The notes under the pieces were generated by a model. That model saw nothing but the letters and a program-made list of their open reading frames with translations. It ran no database searches and was not told where the DNA came from. Both the position numbers and the translations under genes were made by a program. From Pirellula sp. (GTDB lineage: Bacteria > Planctomycetota > Planctomycetia > Pirellulales > Lacipirellulaceae), in assembly GCA_013822725.1 (NCBI GenBank), contig PNKX01000020.1:35617-99616 (forward strand): a stretch of DNA of 64,000 nucleotides, written 5' to 3'. Below are positions 47,291-55,749 of the stretch, one piece after another. The stretch's first letter is position 1, and every line of letters begins with the position of its first letter.

Positions 47291-47683
47291 ATGAGTTCAC
47301 GACGCGTCCTAAAAGCTGCCGAAGCGATCCGTGAAGTCGTCGGGATGGCGATCCTCGCTGACTTGCGCGATCCCCGGATCGTCGGGGTGACCGTGACGAA
47401 GGTCGAGGTCTCGCCCGACATGCGGCAAGCCAAGGTCTACGTCTCGATCATGGGAGACGACGCCGCTCAGAACCTCTGCTTGCATGGTTTGCAGAGTTCG
47501 GCGGGCTATCTCCAGCAGAAGATCGCCAAGCGGATCGACACTCGGTACACCCCGCGAATCACGTTCCTACTGGACATGGGGGTCAAAAAGTCGATCGCCA
47601 TCGCTCGGCTGCTGGAAAACGTGCTGCCGGAAGAACCGGAACAACCCGCAGACGACGACCCGGACGACGATTCGCGGGAATAG
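47291..47683 (+). CDS. rbfA: Ribosome-binding factor A
   Basis: A 130-residue KH-like protein that helps mature the 30S subunit. Family stretches are SSRRVLKAAEAIREVVGMAI, DPRIVGVTVTKVEVSPDMRQ and AKVYVSIMG, with the RIDTRYTPRITFLLD strand near the end. The C-terminus is an acidic DDDPDDDSRE tail. It follows infB as in most bacteria. Confidence 0.93.
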   Translation: MSSRRVLKAAEAIREVVGMAILADLRDPRIVGVTVTKVEVSPDMRQAKVYVSIMGDDAAQNLCLHGLQSSAGYLQQKIAKRIDTRYTPRITFLLDMGVKKSIAIARLLENVLPEEPEQPADDDPDDDSRE

Positions 47684-47862
47684 AAAGCGCCGCTCGCACG
47701 GGCGCAGCGGCCGAAACGTCGGCCCGCAATGCCCCGAAACCAGCCCCCACGCAGACTTTACGAGAGATACTTACACAACCCATTTGATAGACCTCGGCCG
47801 CCGCGTTCAGGAGGAACCGCCGCCGCAGCAACGTCGTCGACGCCAACTGAGACAATTCGCCC

Positions 47863-48807
47863 ATGGCCAGCAAGAATCGCGCAGCACTGATCACCAAAGT
47901 GCTCAAGGTCGTCAAGAAGCACTACAAGCCGGTCGCTCCGCCAAAGGAGCGCTCGCTGCTGCAGAATCTGCTCTTTGCCTGCTGTTTGGAGAATTCGCTC
48001 CACGACGCGGCGGAGAAGGTGTTTCATTCGCTGTCGACCGACTATTTCGACTGGAATGAAGTGCGGGTGAGCACGATCCGCGAGTTGTCGGACGTCCTCA
48101 AGCCGCTCAACGATCCGGCTGAAGCGGCCACGCGGCTGAAGCGCGTGCTGCAGAGCGTCTTCGAAACGCATTACTCGTTCGATCTTGAACCCCTCAAGAA
48201 GCAAAACATCGGCGTCGCCGTGAAGACGCTGGAAAAATACAACGGCAGCACGCCGTTCATCGTCGCGTACGTCACGCAGCAATCGCTCGGCGGACATTCG
48301 ATTCCGGTGAACAACGGGCTGCTGGAGTCGATGCGAATCGTCGGCGTGGTGACCGACGCCGAAGCGGCCAAGGGCGCCGTCCCCGGTCTGGAGCGCACGG
48401 TGCCGAAGAACAAGGGCGTCGAAACTGGTTCGCTGCTGCACCAGTTGGGCGTCGAGATGCACCGCAGCCCGTACGGGCAGACGATTCGGAAGTTGCTGCT
48501 CGAAATCGAGCCTGATTGCAAAGACAATTTGCCGAAGCGTGCCAAAGTGGAGGAGACTCCCCCGCCAGCGCCGGTGAAACTCGCGCCGGCGCCCGTCGCC
48601 GCGAAGGCCCCTGAGGCGCCCGCGAAGAAAGCGGCAGCGCCCAAGAAGGAAGAGCCCGCCCCCAAACCGGCGGCGGCGAAGAAGCCCGAGAAGAAACTCG
48701 AAAAGAAGGCGCCAGTCGCCAAGAAGCCTGCCGCCAAACCGGCCGCGCCGGCGAAGAAAAAGCCGACGACGGCGACCAAGAAGTTAGTGAAGAAGAAGCC
48801 GCGCTAG
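47863..48807 (+). CDS. Degenerate HhH-GPD (endonuclease III-like) protein with histone-H1-like tail
   Basis: A 314-residue protein. Residues 1-220 follow the helical layout of the endonuclease III superfamily. The segment YNGSTPFIVAYVTQQSLGG then HSIPVNNGLLESMRIVG occupies the place of the helix-hairpin-helix and the catalytic loop (PGVGxKTA...PVDTHV in active enzymes). The Lys of GxKTA is missing and the conserved Asp of VDTHV is Asn, so glycosylase/lyase activity is unlikely. There is no iron-sulphur cysteine cluster at the C-terminus. Residues 225-314 are Lys/Ala/Pro-rich (PAKKAAAPKKEEP, KKPEKKLEKKAP), like histone H1 tails. A DNA-binding architectural or repair-accessory role is inferred. 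Confidence 0.7.
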   Translation: MASKNRAALITKVLKVVKKHYKPVAPPKERSLLQNLLFACCLENSLHDAAEKVFHSLSTDYFDWNEVRVSTIRELSDVLKPLNDPAEAATRLKRVLQSVFETHYSFDLEPLKKQNIGVAVKTLEKYNGSTPFIVAYVTQQSLGGHSIPVNNGLLESMRIVGVVTDAEAAKGAVPGLERTVPKNKGVETGSLLHQLGVEMHRSPYGQTIRKLLLEIEPDCKDNLPKRAKVEETPPPAPVKLAPAPVAAKAPEAPAKKAAAPKKEEPAPKPAAAKKPEKKLEKKAPVAKKPAAKPAAPAKKKPTTATKKLVKKKPR

Positions 48808-48819
48808 CGCGACGACGAT

Positions 48820-48893
48820 GCTTGTTGCTGGATGCTAGATGCTGGTCGTTCAGCAGTTAGGTCCACGCCATCCAGCATCAAGCAACCAGCATC
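48820..48893. repeat. ATGCTGG / CCAGCAT microrepeat cluster
   Basis: GTTGCTGGATGCTAGATGCT and, in inverted orientation, CATCCAGCATCAAGCAACCA with GCATC. It ends about 30 bp before the yebC start. The same words precede ruvB (16538-16562). Confidence 0.7.
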
Positions 48894-48924
48894 TCTCCCC
48901 TCTTTCGACGCTGAATCGATTCTT

Positions 48925-49671
48925 ATGGCAGGCCATTCCCATTGGGCGAACATCGCCCACAAGAAGTCCGCGATCGACAACAAGCGCGGCAAGCTCTGGA
49001 GCAAACTCTCCAAGGCGCTCATTGTGGCGGCCAAAGAAGGGGGCGGCGACCCCGGCATGAATTTGAAACTCCGCTACGCGATCAACGACGCGAAAGCGGG
49101 CAACATGCCCAAGGACACGATCGAGCGTTCGATCAAGAAGGGAACCGGCGAGCTTGAGGGGGGAAATCTCGAGCAGGTCCTATACGAAGGTTACGGCCCC
49201 GCCGGCGTCGCCGTCCTCTGCGAGATCTTCACCGACAACCGCAACCGCACCGCTCCGGAAGTGCGCAAGATCTTCGAAGTCGCCGGGGGCAAGCTTGGCG
49301 CCACCGGGTGCGTCGCGTGGATGTTCGATCGCAAAACGCTTGTTCGCGTCGGTAAGGACAAGATCGGCGAAGACGCGCTGATGGAACTCGCCATCGAAGC
49401 GGGCGCTGACGACGTGCGGACCGAGGGGGACGTGTTCGAAGTGATCGCTGAGCCCGATGCGTTCGCGACGGTGTGCGCTGCGCTTGAGGCGGCAAACGTC
49501 GCCATCGAGGGGAGCGAGATCACCCGCATCCCAAAGGATACGGTCGACATCGGCAGCGACGACGCCCGCCGCGTGCTGAAGATGATGACGGCGCTCGACG
49601 ATCACGACGACGTGCAAAGCGTGTCGGCGAATTTTAATATTCCCGACGACGTGATGGCGGAGTTGGCATAA
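48925..49671 (+). CDS. YebC/PmpR-family protein
   Basis: A 248-residue protein of the TACO1/YebC family, beginning MAGHSHWANIAHKKSAIDNK with the signature RGKLWSKLSKAL and KAGNMPKDTIERSIKKGTGE. The family has been described both as transcription regulators and as ribosome-associated factors that help translate difficult sequences such as polyproline stretches. In many genomes it sits next to ruvC; here ruvC is elsewhere. The start is chosen from the invariant MAGHS. Normal length. Confidence 0.93.
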   Translation: MAGHSHWANIAHKKSAIDNKRGKLWSKLSKALIVAAKEGGGDPGMNLKLRYAINDAKAGNMPKDTIERSIKKGTGELEGGNLEQVLYEGYGPAGVAVLCEIFTDNRNRTAPEVRKIFEVAGGKLGATGCVAWMFDRKTLVRVGKDKIGEDALMELAIEAGADDVRTEGDVFEVIAEPDAFATVCAALEAANVAIEGSEITRIPKDTVDIGSDDARRVLKMMTALDDHDDVQSVSANFNIPDDVMAELA

Positions 49672-49734
49672 CGGGTAACGACTCGCCAATTGCACGCGAT
49701 ATTGTCGCGGTGAAACACGCACCATGCCGCGACG

Positions 49735-49830
49735 CCCATTTAGCCCCGTCCGCTCGCGGCGGGTTTTCGCGGCGCATGACCGCCGGTATGCCATCGCCAC
49801 GCGCGGGCTATCGCCACGCGGCTAAATGGG
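49735..49830. repeat. Family A dispersed inverted repeat (A3)
   Basis: Arms CCCATTTAGCCCCG and CGCGGCTAAATGGG, with internal CGCGG hairpins and a duplicated CATCGCCACGCG / TATCGCCACGCG unit. It lies between two convergent genes. Confidence 0.75.
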
Positions 49831-49883
49831 TCCAACGGCATAGACAACGACAAACCGGGGCTGCAGCGCATTGGGATCGAAAG

Positions 49884-51422
49884 TCATTCCTTCCCCACAT
49901 GCTTGATCGCCGGCCAGTACCTCTGGAAGTCGAAGTCGGGGCTGTTGTCGAGGTCGTGGCACCGCATGCAGTTCTTCACGACCTGCCCTTCTTCGAAGTT
50001 TTGCCCGTCCTTATTCCCCTCATTGGCGATGATCTTCATCCGCAGGGCCGCGCGTAGGGCTTCTTTCTGCTGATCGGTAACGGCGGCGAGGCCGCTTTCA
50101 ACCCTCACGTGGTCGGCCGCGGGACCATGGCAGTTTTCGCAGCCGTTCTGCGTCATCTCCGGCGTTTCAGTCAGGCCCAGATACCCCGTCGTGTAGGGGA
50201 AGTACTCCTGCGGATTCCAGCCGGTGACGTGGCAGGAAAGACACTCGGGATCGAAATGCCGCGGCGGGTCGAGCTTCACCAGCGTGTCGGTGGCGTGAGC
50301 ATGAGGCGTCTTCTCGAAGACTTCCCACGCGGCCGAGTGGCAATCGGCGCACGCCGCCGAACCGGCGAACTCGCCGTCGGGATGCGCAACTGGCTTGAGC
50401 CCGAGCCCGGCCAGCGTCATCGTTTCCAGTTCGTTCTGGTAGGCGACGAGCTTTTCCTTCATCGCGGTCCCCTCCACGAACCGCGTATCGAGCGGCACGC
50501 GCTGATACCGAATCGGCGTCTTCGGATCGTTATAAAACCCGATGACGATGACGTACATTCCCTTGTGACCTGCTTCGACGAGCAGCGACTTGCTGCCAGG
50601 AATCGCCTTGGGGGTCTTCGGCGGCTCTTCGGCGCCGCCGGTGGTCGCCACGATTTGGAACTGCGGAAACTGCAGCGCCAGCGCCGTCGCTTCCGCAGGG
50701 TCGCCATGAACCATGAGCACCTGCAAGTCGCACTTCTCAGCAGCCAGCAACGGCGCCACTTGAGCCAGACCATCGGCCGGGCTGATGATCGCGATGTCGG
50801 CCCGACCGGCAAGGGCCGCCTGATGCTTGGCGCCGAGGACCGACGTCACGCCAATCCGCTTGCCGCCCGCCTCGATGACGCGGAAGCGAGCGGTCATCCC
50901 CATCTCGACCGATTCGTCGAGACCGTAGATGCCGACATTCGCCGAGACGACCGGGTTCTTCGCTGGGTCGATGTTCATGAGCGCGCCCGAGACGGCGTCG
51001 ATATTCCCGAGCCCCAGTTCATGGCCGCCCAGTGCGACGCCTTGATAACCCAGGTCGACCAGAGACTCGAGCGCATAGCGATACTTAATCTCGGTCTGCA
51101 CGCCGAGCCGCTTCACCAGGCCCCCCATGTCGAGGTTCACCAGCGGCCAGCCTTGCGCCTTGAGATCCTTCAGCAGCGTCTCGCGCCGCTTCAGTCCGCC
51201 CAGCTGATTCTCAAGCCCAGCGCAACCGCACGGTTCGAGATAGCCGTCGAGTTCGCCCGAGATGACTAGCGCGAACTCCGGCTTCGGCCACCCGACGAAG
51301 ATCTCGCCATTCGCCTTGATCGGATCGATCTTCGGTTTGGCGGCTGGATCGGCGGCGTTTCCGCCGATTGCTAGCAGGCCGAGGAAGACGAAGGCCGTCG
51401 CCGCAAAGGAAAGAATTCGCAT
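49884..51422 (-). CDS. Exported four-heme cytochrome c fused to a 5'-nucleotidase-like domain
   Basis: A 512-residue protein with a signal peptide (MRILSFAATAFVFLGLLAIG, ending NAADP). Residues 45-300 resemble the calcineurin-like/5'-nucleotidase domain: ELDGYLEPCGCAGLENQLGG, NLDMGG, GGHELGLGNID, and LMVHGDPAEA. Residues 355-500 hold four CxxCH heme-binding motifs: CADCH (about 358), CLSCH, CENCH and CMRCH, as in cytochrome c-554-like proteins. Distal His residues (KTPHAHATD, GPAADHV) could be axial ligands. It probably transfers electrons in the periplasm; the phosphatase half may be non-catalytic because the usual GDxxD and GNHE motifs are not clear. DUF1573 and DUF4416 genes follow on the same strand upstream. 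Confidence 0.8.
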   Translation of the reverse strand: MRILSFAATAFVFLGLLAIGGNAADPAAKPKIDPIKANGEIFVGWPKPEFALVISGELDGYLEPCGCAGLENQLGGLKRRETLLKDLKAQGWPLVNLDMGGLVKRLGVQTEIKYRYALESLVDLGYQGVALGGHELGLGNIDAVSGALMNIDPAKNPVVSANVGIYGLDESVEMGMTARFRVIEAGGKRIGVTSVLGAKHQAALAGRADIAIISPADGLAQVAPLLAAEKCDLQVLMVHGDPAEATALALQFPQFQIVATTGGAEEPPKTPKAIPGSKSLLVEAGHKGMYVIVIGFYNDPKTPIRYQRVPLDTRFVEGTAMKEKLVAYQNELETMTLAGLGLKPVAHPDGEFAGSAACADCHSAAWEVFEKTPHAHATDTLVKLDPPRHFDPECLSCHVTGWNPQEYFPYTTGYLGLTETPEMTQNGCENCHGPAADHVRVESGLAAVTDQQKEALRAALRMKIIANEGNKDGQNFEEGQVVKNCMRCHDLDNSPDFDFQRYWPAIKHVGKE

Positions 51423-51546
51423 GATGGCAAGCCGCCGGGGAGATACCGTCGTGAGCGCTGGAAACCGTTATGGTACCGGTTGCCGCCAGACGGGGCCAGC
51501 GCGCTTCAATCGCGGCGTAGGGGTACTGCAAAGTTCTAAAAAAACA

Positions 51547-51749
51547 AACCGCCAAGGACGCCAAGGAGCGCCAAGGGAATGCGGGGAATCATTAAACCAC
51601 GACGGCACGACGAAGATCGAAAAGAACTGAAGGAACCGCCGATGGACGCAGATAAACGCAAATAAGATTCATCGGCGTTTATCTGCGTTCATCCGCGGTT
51701 CCAATTCAATCTTTGTATTTCCTTGGCGCTCTTGGCGTCCTTGGCGGTT
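51547..51749. repeat. Family D long nested inverted repeat (D3)
   Basis: Outer arms AACCGCCAAGGACGCCAAGG with AGCGCCAAGG, and CCTTGGCGCTCTTGGCGTCC then TTGGCGGTT. Nested inside are CCACGACGGCACGACG and the pair GGAACCGCCGATGGACGCAG...CTGCGTTCATCCGCGGTTCC (51635-51702). It accounts for the 352-bp gap. Confidence 0.85.
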
Positions 51750-51774
51750 CATTCAAAACGACTTGGTGGTTCCC

Positions 51775-52971
51775 TCACGGCTTCACCATGAACACGACCT
51801 TGAGTCGCACTTCGGGCGTCTCGGGATGGGTCGTCGAGAGGATGATCTCGCCCTCGCCTCCTTGGTCTTCGCCCATCATCACGATTGGCCGCGACCCCGG
51901 CGGAATGTCGACCGTCAGCGGGATCTGCACGAAGTTATCCCGAATCACCTTCGGCTCGCCGAGCGACGCTTTCAGCTCGTCAGGCTTAATGCTGGCCACT
52001 TTCAGTTCGGTCGTCTTGGCATGATCGCCGCGAACCGAGAGGTTCAGTCGCGTCGACGAACCTTCGGCGCTCTTCGTCGGGCTGATCCGCAACGTGCCGG
52101 TCGGTTCCACCCACCCGGCGCCAGCGATGGAAATGTCTCCCTTCACCGAACCGTAAATCGGCACTTCGATGTTCGGGGCCTGCTTGAGGTTCGTCTTCAT
52201 CTTGAGCGAACCGCCGAACGGTCCGATCGTTCCCTTAGGCTTGAACGTGGCGACGACCTTGGCGGCGGCTTGCGCGTTTTCGGGCAGCGCCGACTTCTCG
52301 ACCGGCTCGATTTTTACCTCGATCTGCTCCGCCAGCTGCGGGTCGGTGATTTCGAACGACTCGACGGTCACTTCCGGTTCGATGAACGCCAGGACGAGCA
52401 TCTCGGCCTTCCCCTCGGCGCCGACGTTGACGTTGCCGAAGCTCAGGAGCGAGGGTTCGAGCGTGGTGGACGCGACGATGTCGCCCTCGACCCTCAATTC
52501 CAGCCGCGCGTGTTTGGGATCGTTCGTGGTAAAGGTGGCCCCATGCCGGAACGGCCCCGGCGGCACCTTGGCGGCCCACTCGAGCAGCACTTCAGCCGAC
52601 TCGCCAGGTTGCACGGTCGCGGCGGCGCCCGGTTCAACCGACGCGCCGTTCAGCGCGACGGTCGTGCACTTGCAAGTGTGCGAGACGAACTCCAGATCAA
52701 GCGGCGAATTGCCGCTATTCTTGATGGTGAAGACGTGCTGCTGCGTGGTGCCGCTCTCCATCTTGTCGAAGTTGAACGTCGTTTCGTCGATCGACGCCTG
52801 AGTGACGTTCGCAGGCGGCTGCGTCTGCAGCGGTCCGGCGGCTGGTCCGCTCTTAGGAGAAACCTTCTCGCCGCTCACGGTCCAGGGCCTTGCTTCCCAA
52901 TAACCGAGCGCCGCTCCCGCTGCGACGCCAACCGTTGCGGCGGTGAGTAACCAAACGAGTGTCGTTTTCAT
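51775..52971 (-). CDS. DUF1573 domain protein, membrane-anchored
   Basis: A 398-residue protein with an N-terminal signal-anchor (LVWLLTAATVGVAAGAALGY). Residues 65-165 are a DUF1573 domain: TFNFDKMESGTTQQHVFTIK and SGNSPLDLEFVSHTCKCTTV, with the conserved Cys pair in TCKCT. Two more beta-sandwich-like units of about 100 residues follow (STTLEPSLLSFGNVNVGAEG and so on), so the protein is probably a string of Ig-like domains in the periplasm. No enzymatic motif is present. It lies between the multiheme gene and the DUF4416 gene on the same strand, separated by repeat D3 from the former. Confidence 0.85.
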   Translation of the reverse strand: MKTTLVWLLTAATVGVAAGAALGYWEARPWTVSGEKVSPKSGPAAGPLQTQPPANVTQASIDETTFNFDKMESGTTQQHVFTIKNSGNSPLDLEFVSHTCKCTTVALNGASVEPGAAATVQPGESAEVLLEWAAKVPPGPFRHGATFTTNDPKHARLELRVEGDIVASTTLEPSLLSFGNVNVGAEGKAEMLVLAFIEPEVTVESFEITDPQLAEQIEVKIEPVEKSALPENAQAAAKVVATFKPKGTIGPFGGSLKMKTNLKQAPNIEVPIYGSVKGDISIAGAGWVEPTGTLRISPTKSAEGSSTRLNLSVRGDHAKTTELKVASIKPDELKASLGEPKVIRDNFVQIPLTVDIPPGSRPIVMMGEDQGGEGEIILSTTHPETPEVRLKVVFMVKP

Positions 52972-53073
52972 GGGGGATCCGCAGTCGTTTGCGAGAGAAG
53001 TCAGGGATTCGGTGACAATGGAGCGAGCGCCCCTGCACTCAATTCTAGATGCCGTTGCCGAGGAGCGTCAATT

Positions 53074-53607
53074 TTACCGGCGGACGCGCGGCAGAAACTC
53101 CCGGCAGTGCGTGAAGAAGGCCTGAAAATCAGCGCGGCGGTAGTCGGGATAGGTCCACTCGAACGGCTGCCAGCCCGCTTTACGGTAGGACAGGGTGACC
53201 TCGGCGTAAATGCCGTCGCCTAGGTAGATGCGGTGGGCGTGATCCTTCGTCGAGGCGAGGACCAGTTTCGCGAGGGTGATGTAGCCGGGGTCGAGGTTGA
53301 GTGGCCGCGGCTCGGTATGGAGTTTGAGACCGGCGTACTCGGCCTCTAGAAAGTTGGTCTGCCGTTTGATCGCTGGCAAGCGGCCTGGGTCGACGAGTTT
53401 CTCGAAGACCCAAAACTGCTTCTTGAGCCCGACGCCCATCTCGGCGTCGTAGTAGTTCGTCTCGGTGAAGTCGAACGCCGGGCTCACGGCGGCGGGGGGA
53501 CCGTACTCAGCTTCGCATTCACGAAGTCCCCACACAAGAGCTTCCTCGTAACGGCTGGTCGCCGCGACGAGCAGTTGTACTGGCAGCGGTTCGTGAATGT
53601 CGCCCAT
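53074..53607 (-). CDS. DUF4416 family protein
   Basis: A 177-residue cytoplasmic protein of the DUF4416 family: the opening PVQLLVAATSRYEEALVWGL, FTETNYYDAEMGVGLKKQFW, LNLDPGYITLAKLVLASTKD, HAHRIYLGDGIYAEVTL and the closing FEWTYPDYRRADFQAFF are its typical blocks. No function is known for the family. It is not obviously linked to its neighbours; proS is about 200 bp upstream on the same strand across a repeat. Confidence 0.85.
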   Translation of the reverse strand: MGDIHEPLPVQLLVAATSRYEEALVWGLRECEAEYGPPAAVSPAFDFTETNYYDAEMGVGLKKQFWVFEKLVDPGRLPAIKRQTNFLEAEYAGLKLHTEPRPLNLDPGYITLAKLVLASTKDHAHRIYLGDGIYAEVTLSYRKAGWQPFEWTYPDYRRADFQAFFTHCREFLPRVRR

Positions 53608-53647
53608 CGCTGCCTGCCTATGCGGTCTAGAGAGCTCGCTCGAAGGA

Positions 53648-53776
53648 TGGACAGGATAACAGGATTTCGCGGATTGACGGGATGAAGAATGAAGGGGATG
53701 GGCGAGCAGTTAAGCCAACACGCCATCTAATTCCAATCTTATCCTGTCGATCTGCGCAATCCTGTTATCCTGTCCA
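53648..53776. repeat. Long inverted repeat with GGACAGGATAACAGGATT arms
   Basis: Left arm GGACAGGATAACAGGATTTC then GCGGATTGACGGGATGAA; right arm CTTATCCTGTCGATCTGCGC then AATCCTGTTATCCTGTCC. The arms consist of ACAGGAT-like sub-units. It lies between the DUF4416 gene and proS. Confidence 0.8.
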
Positions 53777-53808
53777 TTCCCCAAACCGTGTAACGCAGTC
53801 GCCGCGGT

Positions 53809-55323
53809 CTAGTAACTCTTCGCGAACACGCCACGCTTCGCGCTCGGCTTGCCGGTGAAGATGCACGTCCCCGGCTCCGCTTCGCCGTCGAGCGGCACGC
53901 AGCGGACGGTGACCTTCAGCTCCTTGAGCTTCTCTTCGATCTCCGGCGAGTCGACGAAATGGCAGTAGGCCAACCCGCCGTGGATTTCGGGCTCGTCGGC
54001 GTTCTTCGGGGTGAAGAACTTTTCGAACTCGGCGAGCGAGTCGATCTTCACTGTCGCGTCGTCGCGGAGCTTCGCGGCACGGTCGAAAAGGCCTTGCTGC
54101 ATCTCTGCGAGTACGTCGGCAATCTTGGCCACGAACTCGGCCGGGGCGACTTTCTCGGACTTCACGCCGTCGCGGCGGGCTGGGAACAGCGTGCCGTTGT
54201 CGATATCACGCAGGCCAATCTCCAGGCGGATCGGCACGCCGCGCTTCACCCACTGCCACTTCTTGTCGCCGCCGCGGATGTCGCGGTCGTCGATCCGCAC
54301 GCGGATTGCTTCGCCGGCGTACTGCTGAGCGGCAAGATCTTTCTTCAGCCCTTCGCAGAATGGCACGACCTTGGCGCGTTCTTCCGGCGTTTTGTAGATC
54401 GGCAGAATGATAACGTGAGCCGGTGCGAGCTTCGGCGGCAGCACCAGTCCGTCGTCGTCGGAGTGGGTCATGATCAGCCCGCCGATCAAGCGCGTCGAAA
54501 CGCCCCAGCTGGTCGTCCAGGCGTATTCGAGTTGGCCCGCTTCGCTTTGGAACTTGATCTCTTGGGCCTTCGCAAAGTTCTGGCCAAGGAAGTGGCTCGT
54601 CCCCGCCTGGAGCGCTTTGCGATCCTGCATCATCGCTTCGATGCTGTAGGTGCTGACGGCGCCAGGAAAGCGTTCGCCCGAGGTCTTCTCCCCTTTGATG
54701 ACCGGCATCGCCATCGAGCTTTCGGCGAACTCGGCGTACACGTCGAGCATCTGCCGCGTCTCGATCTGCGCTTCCTCGGCGGTGGCGTGAACGGTGTGCC
54801 CCTCCTGCCACAGGAACTCCGTGGTGCGGAGGAACATCCGCGTCCGCAGTTCCCAGCGGACGACGTTGGCCCATTGGTTGATGAGAATCGGCAGATCGCG
54901 GTACGACTGCACCCACCGCGCGAACGTGGCGCCGATGATCGTTTCGCTCGTCGGCCGGACGATCAGCGGCTCTTCGAGTTCGGCCGAGGGCGCCGGACGG
55001 AGTCCTCCCTTGCCGTTTGGCTCCAGCCGATGGTGCGTCACGACGGCGCATTCCTTGGCGAACCCTTCGACGTGCTCCGCCTCCTTCTCCAAGAAGCTCA
55101 TCGGAATGAACAGGGGGAAGTAAGCGTTCTCGTGCCCCGTCGCCTTGAACATCGCGTCGAGCTGCCGCTGGATGTTCTCCCAGATCGCGTAGCCCCACGG
55201 CTTGATCACCATGCAGCCGCGGACGTCGGAGTTCTCGGCGAGGTCGGCGCCCTTCACGACTTGCTGGTACCACTCCGGGTAGTTCTCGCTGCGGGTGGGA
55301 GTGATGGCGGTTTTACCGGACAT
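53809..55323 (-). CDS. proS: Prolyl-tRNA synthetase, archaeal/eukaryal-type
   Basis: With ATG at 55323 the protein has 504 residues, the short ProRS type without the bacterial INS editing insertion. Class II motif 1 lies around RGCMVIKPWGYAIWENIQR, motif 2 includes RPTSETIIGATFARWV and WELRTRMFLRTTEFLWQEGH, and motif 3 is around GLIMTHSDDDGLVLPPKLAP. The anticodon-binding domain (HVIILPIYKTPEERAKV) is followed by the zinc-binding-like C-terminal domain ending KSY, the family's typical C-terminal Tyr. A longer frame to 55365 crosses repeat B6. It stands alone on the minus strand. Confidence 0.95.
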   Translation of the reverse strand: MSGKTAITPTRSENYPEWYQQVVKGADLAENSDVRGCMVIKPWGYAIWENIQRQLDAMFKATGHENAYFPLFIPMSFLEKEAEHVEGFAKECAVVTHHRLEPNGKGGLRPAPSAELEEPLIVRPTSETIIGATFARWVQSYRDLPILINQWANVVRWELRTRMFLRTTEFLWQEGHTVHATAEEAQIETRQMLDVYAEFAESSMAMPVIKGEKTSGERFPGAVSTYSIEAMMQDRKALQAGTSHFLGQNFAKAQEIKFQSEAGQLEYAWTTSWGVSTRLIGGLIMTHSDDDGLVLPPKLAPAHVIILPIYKTPEERAKVVPFCEGLKKDLAAQQYAGEAIRVRIDDRDIRGGDKKWQWVKRGVPIRLEIGLRDIDNGTLFPARRDGVKSEKVAPAEFVAKIADVLAEMQQGLFDRAAKLRDDATVKIDSLAEFEKFFTPKNADEPEIHGGLAYCHFVDSPEIEEKLKELKVTVRCVPLDGEAEPGTCIFTGKPSAKRGVFAKSY

Positions 55324-55352
55324 GGGCTGGGCGGAGGGTTCAGGGTTCAGGT

Positions 55353-55380
55353 AGCCGCGGGTCAACGACCCGCCGGAGCG
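55353..55380 (-). repeat. Family B palindromic element (B6)
   Basis: On the minus strand CGCTCCGGC followed by GGGTCGTTGACCCGCGGCT, about 30 bp upstream of proS in the sense orientation. Confidence 0.8.
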
Positions 55381-55450
55381 AACAGGCGAAAGCGGGCCAT
55401 TCTAAACGACTCCCCTCCCCTGCGGAATGCGAGCGAGAATACAGGAAAGG

Positions 55451-55620
55451 CAACCGCCAAGGACGCCAAGTTCGACAAGAAGGGAAAGAACAAGCCCGCG
55501 AATCACGCGAATGATCGCGAATATCAATTCCATGCATTCATTAGCGTCTATTCGCGTGATTCGCGGGCTCTCGAATTCTTCCCCCGCATTTCCTTGGCGC
55601 TCTTGGCGTCCTTGGCGGTT
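55451..55620. repeat. Family D long nested inverted repeat (D4)
   Basis: Outer arms AACCGCCAAGGACGCCAAG and CTTGGCGCTCTTGGCGTCCT with TGGCGGTT. Nested are GCGAATCACGCGAATGATCG and CGTCTATTCGCGTGATTCGC. It sits in the divergent gap between proS and the YhaM-like gene together with B6 and B7; no separate promoter was recognised there. Confidence 0.85.
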
Positions 55621-55706
55621 CAATTCCGAACCATTCGCCAGCACGGCTGAAACCGCCGGCAAATACGGCCAAGGCTGATTTTGGTATGATTGTCCCTTCT
55701 TGAATT

Positions 55707-55734
55707 CGCTCCGGCGGGTCGTTGACCCGCGGCT
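55707..55734 (+). repeat. Family B palindromic element (B7)
   Basis: CGCTCCGGC followed by GGGTCGTTGACCCGCGGCT, only 15 bp upstream of the YhaM-like gene in the sense orientation. It is identical to B1 and to the reverse complement of B6. Confidence 0.8.
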
Positions 55735-55749
55735 GCTCTCTGAACCCCG

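Noticed and set aside
53959..55650. 563-codon open frame on the plus strand
   Set aside because: Antisense shadow of proS that continues into repeats B6 and D4.
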